Assembly (NCBI GenBank): GCA_039720395.1
Contig: CM077827.1
Coordinates: 23,650,375 to 23,714,374 of the forward strand
Origin: Liquidambar formosana
Lineage: Eukaryota > Streptophyta > Magnoliopsida > Saxifragales > Altingiaceae
Direction: 5' to 3'
DNA length: 64,000 bases
Part shown: in pieces, positions 34,804 to 43,777 of the stretch
Position numbering within the stretch: the first letter of the stretch is position 1
How the letters are laid out: every line of letters begins with the position of its first letter
Position numbers and translations under genes: made by a program
The notes under the pieces: generated by a model
What the model was told of the DNA's origin: nothing
Databases searched by the model: none
The model's input: only the letters and a program-made list of their open reading frames with translations

Positions 34804-36374
34804 CTGCGTTAGAGTTGGGGATAAGAGAACTAGAGGTGTTCGGAGATTCAGCATTGATCATCTGTCAGATAAAAGGGGAGTGGAAGACTCGCGATGAGAA
34901 GCTGTTGCCCTATCATGCCTATTTAGAAGCACTGACTAAAGAGTTCGCGGAAATCGAGTTCAATTACCTGTCGAGAAACAAGAATCAGTTTGCTGATGCC
35001 TTAGCGACTCTAGCTTCAATGGTGGAGATACCAGAAGGAGGAAGCGTGAAACCACTCGTGATCGAATGCAGAGAGAAACCTGTTTATTGCTGTTCCATTC
35101 GAGAAGGAGAGGTAACAGATGACCACCCTTGGTTTTATGACATAAGAAGGCTCATTGAGGAAAGAGAATATCCGGAAGAAGCATCTCGCGTGGATAGGCG
35201 AACACTGAGAAGATTGGCAAGCCATTATGTGGTATGCGGAGGAAAACTGTATCGGAAGTCTTACGACGGAATTCACTTGCTATGTGTCACGGAGGAAGAA
35301 GCCAGAAAACTCATCGAAGAAATCCATGAAGGAGTAGGAGCTCCGCATATGAATGGATACATGTTGGCTAAGAAGATCATGAGACTAGGGTATTACTGGT
35401 CTACAATGGAAAGGGATTGCTATGCCCACATCAAGAAGTGCCATAAGTGTCAGCTCTTCGCCAACGGACAACACTTGCCCTCCATGCCCTTAACAAGCAT
35501 GTCAACTCCGTGGCCGTTTGCAGTATGGGGAATAGATATCATCGGACAGATTAAGCCGAAGGCATCCAATGGTCATGAATACATTTTGGTAGCCATCGAT
35601 TACTTTACCAAATGGGTGGAAGCAGCTTCCTTCAAAGTTTTGAGTGCTAAAAAGGTGGCGCAGTTCATACAGCTCAACATTATCTACCGATATGGGGTAC
35701 CGCACGAGGTCATTTCAGATAACGGTCAACATTTCCAGAGGGAGACCAAAGAACTCTTGCAGAAGTACAAGATCGTTCATCACTTGTCATCCCCGTATCG
35801 TCTGCAGACAAACGGCGCCGTGGAAGCCGCCAACAAAAACATCAAGAAGATATTACAAAAAACGACTGACACGTACACTGATTGGCATGAGAAACTACCA
35901 TTGGCATTATGGGGGTACAGAACGTCAGTCAGATCATCAACAGGGGCTACGCCGTACGCGCTAGTGTATGGGATGGAGGCTATTTTGCCAGTAGAGTTGG
36001 AAGTTCCTTCGTTAAGGGTTGCTGTGGAAAGTCAGCTGGCAGAGGTGGACTGGATCAAAAGTCGTTATGATGAGTTAGCATTGCTAGATGAAAGGCGATT
36101 AAGGGCTCTCTACCATGTGCAAGGGTACCAGAGAAGAGTCGCAAGGGCGTTCAACAAACATGTCAAAGACAGAGGCTTGAAGAAAGGGGATTTAGTGTTG
36201 AAAGAGATCCGAGCTCCAATTTTCGATCCACGAGGAAAGTTCAAACCAAGTTGGGGAGGACCGTACGTCATCAAGGAGATATTGCCAGTAGGGGCTGTTC
36301 GACTTATGGATTTGGATGGGATTGAGTTCGCTCGTCCCACCAATTTGGATCAATTAAAGAAGTATTATGTATAA
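34804..36374 (+). pseudogene. pol: E1 pol, 3' part (second RNase H, integrase)
   Basis: It resumes the frame interrupted at 18010 (AALELGIRELEVFGDSALII ... FADALATLASM), completing the archaeal-type RNase H. The integrase zinc finger has its cysteine pair in CHKCQ, with the histidines upstream (HMNGYMLAKKIMRLGYYW). The catalytic triad is visible in context: D in WGIDIIGQ, D in ISDNGQHFQ, E in AVEAANKN. The C-terminal chain ends FARPTNLDQLKKYYV, stop 36372-36374. No lesion is seen in this half. Confidence 0.92.
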
Positions 36375-36730
36375 GGCCTGCCAGGTTGAAAACCTGTAAA
36401 GGCGGCCTAGGCAAAAGTTAAGGCATGAGAACTACGTAGGACCTGATTCCCCAAAAGAAAAAAAAGAGAAGAAAAAAAAGAGAAAAAAAGAAAAAAAGAG
36501 AAAAAAAGAAAAAAAAGAAAAAAAAGAAAAAAAAAGAAAAAAAGAAAACGGGGATACGTAGGCAGCCCATAAAGTTACATTGGGTGCGGTCCAATCAACA
36601 CAATCAAAAAAATCTCGAAAGTAGATTATTATTGGCAATTCACTTGAAACTAATTGTTTGACATAACAATTTATTGATGTTAAGTAAAAAGAACTATCGA
36701 CATGCCATAGATATTCTATTCTTTGAGTCT
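36375..36730. promoter_or_regulatory. Convergent spacer between E1 pol and gene A, with purine tract
   Basis: GAACTACGTAGGACCTGATT begins at 36429. A nearly pure A/G tract follows (36453-36548), then GGGATACGTAGGCAGCCC (36551-36568) and CATAAAGTTACATTGGGTG. E2 has the same order on its own sense strand. The two ACGTAG blocks also occur, closer together, in the LTRs. Confidence 0.6.
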
Positions 36731-38016
36731 TTAAGTCCTCTTGAGTTTCTTCAAAGTCATTTTGTTTGTCTTTTGTCTCTCTCTATCAAGTCTTCTTTTC
36801 TTTCGCAAGTCATGGCCGTGGGATGCCTCCACTGCTTCAAGAATGTCTTCTCTGCAAAGTCCAAATCTCGTGTCCTTGATAAGGTCATAAATTCTTTCTC
36901 GGCGAGAAGTCTCCCTGTCGCCCAAATCATCCTTCAACCATTGCTTGTATTCTCTACTCATCTCGAAAGGTGCTTCAGTGTTGGCAATCCGAGTCAATTT
37001 CAGGTCTGTAGGCCAGCGAGTCCTCGCCCACTTGATTATAGTAGGACCGACAGGTTCCACAGAGCAACAAGGTCCTGTTAAGGACGGTATGGTTTACATG
37101 GCGCCCATTTGGCGAAGAATTCTCGAAGTCCAATAGAAGGAAGTCGATCTCAGTCCTATGAGTTTGACAAAAGCACATCCCGAGGTTCGAAAAAGTACCT
37201 GCTCTTTACACCCCCATGTGAAGACGTACCATTTGATGTTCCGCCATGACAGCGTTTGGAAATAACCCAACCAATCTCTTAAAGAGAATGGCCCTGGGAG
37301 TTCAACTCGGCGCAGACAGAAGTGCTGAGGCTTGTATGGATTGATAGTGGTGGGAGATAGAAAGTTCAAGCGCTCGAGCAGCCACATTTGCAGTAAAAAG
37401 GGGCTACCTTCTAAAGGCACTTTGGGGTTGCCGTGAATTTTATCTAAACCATTGAAGGTTTCAGCTAATACCAAGGGAATGATGTTATATCGCTTGAGAA
37501 GAGGGGCAACCAGCTCACATATTTGAATAGGGGCTTGAAGAGTGCCGGTGGAGATGAGAAAGCGACCAATTAAACAGAAAGCGAGTGCATGCTGAATTTG
37601 AGGGTGAAAGTCAGAGTACCTTCGCTATCATGAGCCAAGAATGAGGTTGCTAACTTCATTAAGTCCACCATATGGTTCTTGACAAAGATCGTTGCGTCCC
37701 TTTGAGGAATTCCAAGAAAATCCGAGAAGGAAGCAAGGTAATCCGAGCGAGGTGTAGGAAGAATGAATGGCCCTGCGGGCAAAACTCCAAATAAAGCACA
37801 GAATTCCTCCATGGTTGGGCATATTTCTTCATAATTAAATCGAAAGACATGGATTTGAGGATCCCAGAAGTATGTAGCAGCGGTGAGAAGAGTCGTTTCA
37901 AGCTTCATGTGCCTTATAGAGAGCAACAGTTCCAAGCCGAAGCGCCTAAACTCAGTTTTGTCTTTGGCAGGCATGACCGCCAAAAACCCTCTTAAGAACT
38001 CATCCAAGGCTTCCAT
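36731..38016 (-). pseudogene. E1 copy of antisense gene A, broken
   Basis: Homologous to the intact E2 gene A along its whole length (MEALDEFLRGFLAVMPAKDK ... FWDPQIHVFRFNYEEICPTM ... LRKKRRLDRERQKTNKMTLK). The start ATG is at 38016. A one-base loss near 37615 shifts the frame (early stop 37572-37570), and TAA at 37096-37094 stands where E2 has CAA. The C-terminal part is open to 36733-36731. Promoter elements are still present: the double palindrome at 38158-38235 and TATAAAAA at 38071-38064. Confidence 0.85.
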
Positions 38017-38063
38017 AATTATTGTCAATGAAAATAGGTGAGTTAGAAGACTCCCCTCATGTG

Positions 38064-38071
38064 TTTTTATA
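38064..38071 (-). promoter_or_regulatory. TATA box of E1 gene A
   Basis: TATAAAAA on the minus strand, 48 bases upstream of the ATG, exactly as in E2. Confidence 0.65.
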
Positions 38072-38157
38072 GGAAAAGGGTCACAAATTCGAGTCCTAAA
38101 GGAAGTAGAACCGTCAAAATCGCAAAATTCCTGAAAAATCGCGAAAAAGCGCGTCGA

Positions 38158-38235
38158 CCTCGGGTGACCGTCCGGGGCTGGTCAGCCGTCTAGGCCCAGA
38201 CGGCTAACCGTCCGGGGCCAGATGGTCACCCGAGG
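38158..38235. promoter_or_regulatory. Double palindrome upstream of E1 gene A
   Basis: The arms are CCTCGGGTGACC and GGTCACCCGAGG. The inside is nearly identical to the E1 LTR block (TCAGCCGTCTAGGCCCAGAC shared), apart from a short gap and a few substitutions. Confidence 0.85.
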
Positions 38236-38515
38236 CCTCCGCCTTGTTTTGCCTTGTTTCGCCCGGTTTTGCCTATTTTCGCGTTCGGATGGCCTTTTTA
38301 GGCCATTTTCACTCCTATGAACTCATATTGACTAAAATTTACATAAGAAAGGCACCATAACATCATCATGATAGATTCAAACAAGCACAACAAGTATCCA
38401 TACTAAGGGATAAGAGAGTTGGTTTTAAGTGGCAAGTACAAAACACAAGCATGAAATGCAAAAAGATAGCCATTGTCTCGTTAATTCTACAAGCCCAACA
38501 AGAAAGTAAATGAAC

Positions 38516-41179
38516 TCAGCGGTTCCCAGAGCTTCTTTTGCGGCTCGGCCCTGCTCCGTCACGACCCCCACGAGGTGCTCTAGGAGGGCGCATTGCCAGT
38601 GGTGGCTGCATATACAAAATCCATTGCAAAGAGGCTAAGTATGAATAGAGTTGGTTGAAAACCACATATGAGAACTTTGAATAGGTGGAACACTTACCAT
38701 GACATCCAAACGAGCTTCCGCCATGGATTTGGCTAAGCTCATCCTCACAAGGTCACGCCTCAAGCCCTCACTCAGGTCAATAAACTCTTGGGCATACGCC
38801 GCAGGCACCTAGGATAATCAATAAGGGTAAAATTAAAGGCAATGTTCAAAGAAAGAAAGAAATACCCATAAAGAGAACTCACCTGTTCTCGATTTGGGTC
38901 GATCCTGGGGGACTCATCAAATGCAGGATGAGTGATAGCGGTCTTGACAAAGTCTGACCCACTGCACAAATCAATGAACCAATTCGGCTGAGGCAAGGGT
39001 AGTGACCTATCCCCCTCCATCTCATCTTCCTCAGAGCCAGGAACCACTCCTGAGCCCACTGTCGAGCTATGCCCTCGTGCTCGCCGACCCTGCAAATGTT
39101 CGCCTATTAAATAGAATCTCTATAAAAAAGAAAAGGCTAGGAGAATGTTAAAGACTTACCCCCTGAGGAGGGAAGCCTGTCACCCTGGGCCTCATCAGAT
39201 ATTGGAGACAGAAAGTGTCATATGCAATGTCAAGAGAAGTGAACTCCTCCGCATCCCAGCCTCTCAAGGCATCCCACAACTCCTCCCCCTCCATTAAGTT
39301 AGCATGCCTCATGTTAAGTGGTGGAGGCATTGGAGCCATGGCGGCATTCACATCACCCATGACTTGGCGTAGGACACGCTCTCCTAGGTACCAATACCTA
39401 CCCACGGGGCCTTCCAAGAGCACCCTCTTGCCCGTCAGCATCAAGCTAGGAATGCATCGCTTGGGTAGCATTGGTACCCATATCTTCCAGGGATTCCACT
39501 CAATCTGTTCAAAAAATCCAAAATGAGAAATTGGGAGTAAAAAAGAAAAGGAAAAGAATGGGGAAAGAATTTCACCATATCGGCAGTAAGGTTTGCTAGG
39601 TGAGCTCTAGCAAAGGCGTAATCATGACGATTCGCCGCCCGGATGGACACATAACTAGGAGAGTAATTCTTGAGGGTAGGCCATTCAATGGTTTCCTCAG
39701 CAAGGGATGGGCGACATAGGTTGAGGTACTCATAGCACCAAACCTATCAAAAATTGAAAAAAAAAGTCAAAAAGAAAGATAATATAAGGAAAAAATAAAA
39801 AGGAATGAAAGGGAAGTAGCATTACCTCCCAAACAAAGGGCATCCCGCCGAAGTCCTTAGTCACACCACGTGACATGTCACACATTGTGTGATACATGGT
39901 GGCTAGAGCAGCCCCTCCCCAGTTGAATTTCCTAATCTTGTCAACATCTTCCATGCTTGCAAGAAGACCCAAAGGGGCTAGGTCGCCCGTGCCGGCAAAG
40001 AATGTGCATGAGATCATGTACAGAAGGAATGCCCTTGTAATGCAATCGGGGCTTGCACCCTCGCTCTCCCTTTGCTTAGCAAACTTGTTGAAAAGCCAAG
40101 TGCGTCGCACCGCTTTCTTGATTACCTCGATCTCCATCCCAAGGTAAGCTAGGAGATAATCCTCATCCGTGTGAGCCTCCTCATAGAACTCCAAGCTTTT
40201 GCCTTTAATGCTCAAGCCCGTGATCATGGTGAAGTCCTTGGGGGTTAATGTCATCTCCCCGAAGCTAAAATGGAATGTATTGGTGGTGTCCCACCATAGC
40301 TCAGACAAGGCTAGCAAAGCTTGCCTATCACATTGGTCATTCCATAGAGAATCTAGGAATGGGCCAAAACCGGCCTTTTCGACATAGCCCTTGGCAATGG
40401 GTTGGAAGTTTTCCATGTTTCGCCACCATTCAATGAGTCCTTTGACAGAGGACCTAGTACGCATCTCCTGAAAGTTGGGCTATAGCCATTGAAAATACCT
40501 TGAGGGTTAGTTGAAAGAACATAGAAACAATAAACCTACACTAGCAATTGGTTCCAAATTGTTTTCCAAAAGATGTCAAAAGTTTGTTTTCATTCATGAA
40601 ATGAATTGCTAATGGATGTTTATGAGTTTACCTGTTCATGTGCCTTAATTTGGCAAGGATTGAACACTTTTTTATCACTTGGGCATTTTATCGAACACTT
40701 GGTGGGTGACACCTCCCAAGTCTTGAAACAAAAGAATTTTGTATGATCAACCCTTGCTAAATCATAGCATATTACTCATTTGAATGTTTACTTGTTGATA
40801 TACATTGATTTGGTGAAGATTGAACATCTTTATTTCACTTGGGAATTTCATCGAACACTTGGCGGGTGCCATTTTTTAAGCTTTCAAATGAAAAGAATTT
40901 GTGTGTTCAATCCTTGCCAAATCAAGGGATATCACTCAACAACCCAAGGGGTATTCAAAAGAAGTAGAAGGGAATGCAATTTCATCAAAAGAATCGAAAG
41001 ATTCAAGAGAAAAGTGTTAAGTTGGGTAAACTTACTTCTTGTTGGGAATGGATGAATGAGAGATGCTTCTCGGGTTCAAGCAACACCCTAGCTTGTGGGG
41101 CATCATAGAGTGGTGCCTTGTATGTACTTTTGACCCCATAGAATGGATACTTGGTGCTTGAGTCCTTGCTTGATGACAT
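38516..41179 (-). CDS. Antisense cargo gene B: seven-exon plant-mobile-domain gene, intact
   Basis: Exons on the minus strand: 41179-41036, 40467-39826, 39743-39576, 39504-39160, 39089-38883, 38808-38698, 38605-38516. Every intron starts GT and ends AG, every exon length is a multiple of three, and the joined frame (568 codons plus TGA 38518-38516) has no stop. Exons 2-4 carry a classical plant mobile domain (PF10536 type): ALLALSELWWDTTNTFHFSF, GEMTLTPKDFTMITGLSIKG, FVWE/VWCYEYLNLCRPSLAE. This is the fold of MAIN/MAIL1-like proteins, which act in transcriptional silencing and genome stability in plants. Exons 5-7 are probably disordered, ending RPPRAPRGGRDGAGPSRKRS. It sits head-to-tail upstream of gene A, antisense to gag-pol. 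Because it is antisense, its introns survive passage through the element RNA. The start is the only ATG giving a splice-compatible exon 1 (MSSSKDSSTKYPFYGVKSTY). Its role in the element is unknown. Confidence 0.82.
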
Positions 41180-41433
41180 CCTTGATGATGGAGTTGGGTT
41201 TGGGAAAAATGGGTTTGATTTGGTTTGATTTCACAAGATGATGTGAATTAGTTGTTTTGATTGCTAAATGTGCTTGATTTGTTGTTGTTTGATGTGCATT
41301 TGATGTTTGGATTGAATGGTTTTGAAGTAGGAATGAGAGAATGAGAGTTGGAGAAGATGGGATGAGAGTTTAGAGAGAGAAACTCTCTAATTTTCGGGTT
41401 GGGTGAATGTGAGAATGAGTGGGCAAACATGGG

Positions 41434-41441
41434 TTTAAAAA
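41434..41441 (-). promoter_or_regulatory. TATA-like box of gene B
   Basis: TTTTTAAA on the minus strand, just downstream of the double palindrome and about 255 bases before the ATG. The intervening leader is CT-rich on the minus strand. This is weaker than the gene A boxes. Confidence 0.4.
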
Positions 41442-41463
41442 CCCAGAAATTTCTCAAGGGTGG

Positions 41464-41544
41464 CCTCGGGTAACCGTCCACCCTTGGACGGTCAGCCATC
41501 TTGCCCTGGACGGTTGACTATCTGAGGGCAGATGGTCACCCTAG
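41464..41544. promoter_or_regulatory. Double palindrome upstream of gene B
   Basis: CCTCGGGTAACCGTCC opens it and GGTCACC closes it. The inside carries GGACGGTCAGCC and GGACGGTTGACT arms. Beyond it (41545-41580) lies GCCCGTTTTGCCCGTTT-like text that also flanks the gene A block at 38236-38280. The two antisense genes thus share an extended promoter region. Confidence 0.75.
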
Positions 41545-41799
41545 CCCGTTTTGCCCGTTTGCCCCGTTTCGCGCGCTTGCGACCTCTAAACTTCTCCAAA
41601 TTGACTTTTTGTGCAATCCTTGAGCTATGGGATGAATATATCCCTCAAGTTTATCAAGTTTCAATGAAATTTTTGAACCTTGGGTGATTGTATTCGCCCG
41701 CATAACGAGGAGGTGCAATAGCCATGATAAATGGCTTTCTCATGAAATGAGCTTAGTGTTGAATTGATTGACTTTCAAGTCTTGGAATTCAATTCTCTA

Positions 41800-42410
41800 G
41801 GAGATGATAATGATATCATATCATGTGATAAAGATAATGAAATGACTTGCTAGTCATGTGATAAAGATAACTTCACATGAAATGATGATTCATGAGCTAT
41901 GCTAGTTACGAAGTAACTTGCTATCTTTGTGAAGAGGGCATGAAATGCACTTTGTTTTTCAATCAATTGACTTTCAAAATCAATGTTGTATCATGTGATA
42001 AAGTTAATTTCACATGAAATGACATGAAATAAGCTTGATTTTCAATCAATTCAATTCAATGTCATTTCATGTGTTAAAGATAATTTCACATGAAATGATA
42101 AGTAATGAACTTGATTTTGAGTTGAATGACTCTCAATACATTATCATTTCATGTGATAAAGACAATTCCACATGAAATGCACTTGATTTAGAGTTGAACG
42201 ACTCTCAATACATTATCATTTCATGTGATAAAGACAATTTCACATGAAATGCACTTGATTTGGAGTTAAATGACTCCCAGTACATTGTCATTCCATGTGA
42301 TAAGGATGGTTTCACATAAAATGATAAGACATGAGCTTGATTTTGAACCAATTGACTTGCAATTGGGTCTCATATCATGTGATAAAGACAATTTCACATG
42401 AAATGACGAT
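41800..42410. repeat. E1 3'-UTR hairpin array, CATTTCATGTGA type
   Basis: About eight spaced copies of an inverted repeat with arms CATTTCATGTGA and TCACATGAAATG around a TAAAGAYAATT loop, for example at 42218-42252. They are separated by TTGA-rich linkers with a period of about 70-80 bases. Non-coding. Confidence 0.8.
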
Positions 42411-42960
42411 CCATGAGTTATGCAATAACTCCCCGTCTTTGTTACTTCCACAGAAAGTGGCACAACTTCACATGAAATGACGATTCATGAGTTATGCAAT
42501 AACTCCCCATCTTTATTACTTCCACAGAAAGTGGCACAACTTCACATGAAATGACGATTCATGAGTTATGCAATAACTCCCCATCTTTATTACTTCCATA
42601 GAAAGTGGCACAACTTCACATGAAATGACGATTCATGAGTTATGCAATAACTCCCTGTCTTTGTTACTTCCACAGAAAGTGGCATGAAATCACAATTTCA
42701 CATGAAATGACGATCCATGAGTTATGCAATAACTCCCCGTCTTTGTTACTTCCACAGAAAGTGGCACAACTTCACATGAAATGACGATTCATGAGTTATG
42801 CAATAACTCCCCATCTTTGTTACTTCCACAGAAAGTGGCATGAAATCACAATTTCACATGAAATGATACATGAGTTATGCAATAACTCCATATCTTTGTT
42901 GTTTCCACTGAAAGTGGCATGAAATCTGATGAGTCATGAGTTATGAAATAACTCACCACA
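42393..42960. repeat. E1 3'-UTR 74-bp tandem repeat with two hairpins per unit
   Basis: About seven units with a period of 74 bases, later ones with small insertions. Each contains GAGTTATGCAATAACTC (7-base-pair stem, GCA loop) and CCACAGAAAGTGG (4-base-pair stem). Toward the end the loops and stems vary (GAGTTATGAAATAACTC, CCACTGAAAGTGG). Non-coding. Confidence 0.88.
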
Positions 42961-43109
42961 TTTGTTATCCCTTGTGAGACTGGCATGAAATGCCCTTGGT
43001 TTTGAATTGATGGACATTCGATTCACCAATAATTCACATAAAATGATGATTTATGAGTTATGAAATAACTCATTTTGAGAATGCCAATGAGATTGGTAGG
43101 GTACCTTGT

Positions 43110-43740
43110 GATGCACTAGTGCAACTAGCTTTGCATCATGAGAAGACCATGTGGATATCACTAATGCAATTAGTGCATGGTAAAGGCATTTGCATGAGCG
43201 CACCAACGAATGTTGGCATGCATAGAAATGCATTCAATTCTTTGCTTCGATGAAATCGTCGCATGCTTGGATATGACGAAGTCTATCCTTATGGTTCTAT
43301 TTGAGTTTGTTGGTATTAATGAGATTAATCCATCAAGCAAGAATGTGTTGTTATATCACTAATGCAATTAGTGCATGGTAAAGGCATTTGCATGAGCGCA
43401 CCAACGAATGTTGGTATGCAATCAATTATTAGCTTCGATGAAATCGTCACATGCTTGGATATAACGAAGTCTATCCTTATGGTTCTATTTGAGTTTGTTG
43501 GTATTAATGAGATTAATCCATCAAGCAAGAATGTGTTGTTATATCACTAATGCAATTAGTGTATGGTAAAGGCATTTGCATGAGCGCACCAACGAATGTT
43601 GGTATGCAATCAATTATTAGCTTCGATGAAATCGACGCATGCTTGGATATAACGAAGTCCATCCTTTTGATTCCATTTGAGTTTGTTGGTATTAATGAGC
43701 TTAATCCATCAAACAAAAATGGGTTGTTCTTTGATCATTG
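43110..43740. repeat. E1 3'-UTR 188-bp tandem repeat, three copies
   Basis: Copies begin around 43155, 43353 and 43541 (spacing 198 then 188 bases). Each starts with CACTAATGCAATTAGTG, again a stem with a GCA loop. Short open frames of 60-85 codons recur because of the repeat. They lack an independent start context and are not supported as genes. Confidence 0.85.
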
Positions 43741-43764
43741 GCTCGCAAGTGAAACTTGTTCACC

Positions 43765-43777
43765 AATGAGGGGCTTA
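43765..43777 (+). other. E1 polypurine tract
   Basis: AATGAGGGGCTTA directly precedes the 3' LTR. It is nearly identical to the E2 tract. Confidence 0.7.

Noticed and set aside
36432..36638. Phe/Ser-rich minus-strand frame behind E1 pol
   Set aside because: Translation of the purine tract. Not shared with E2.
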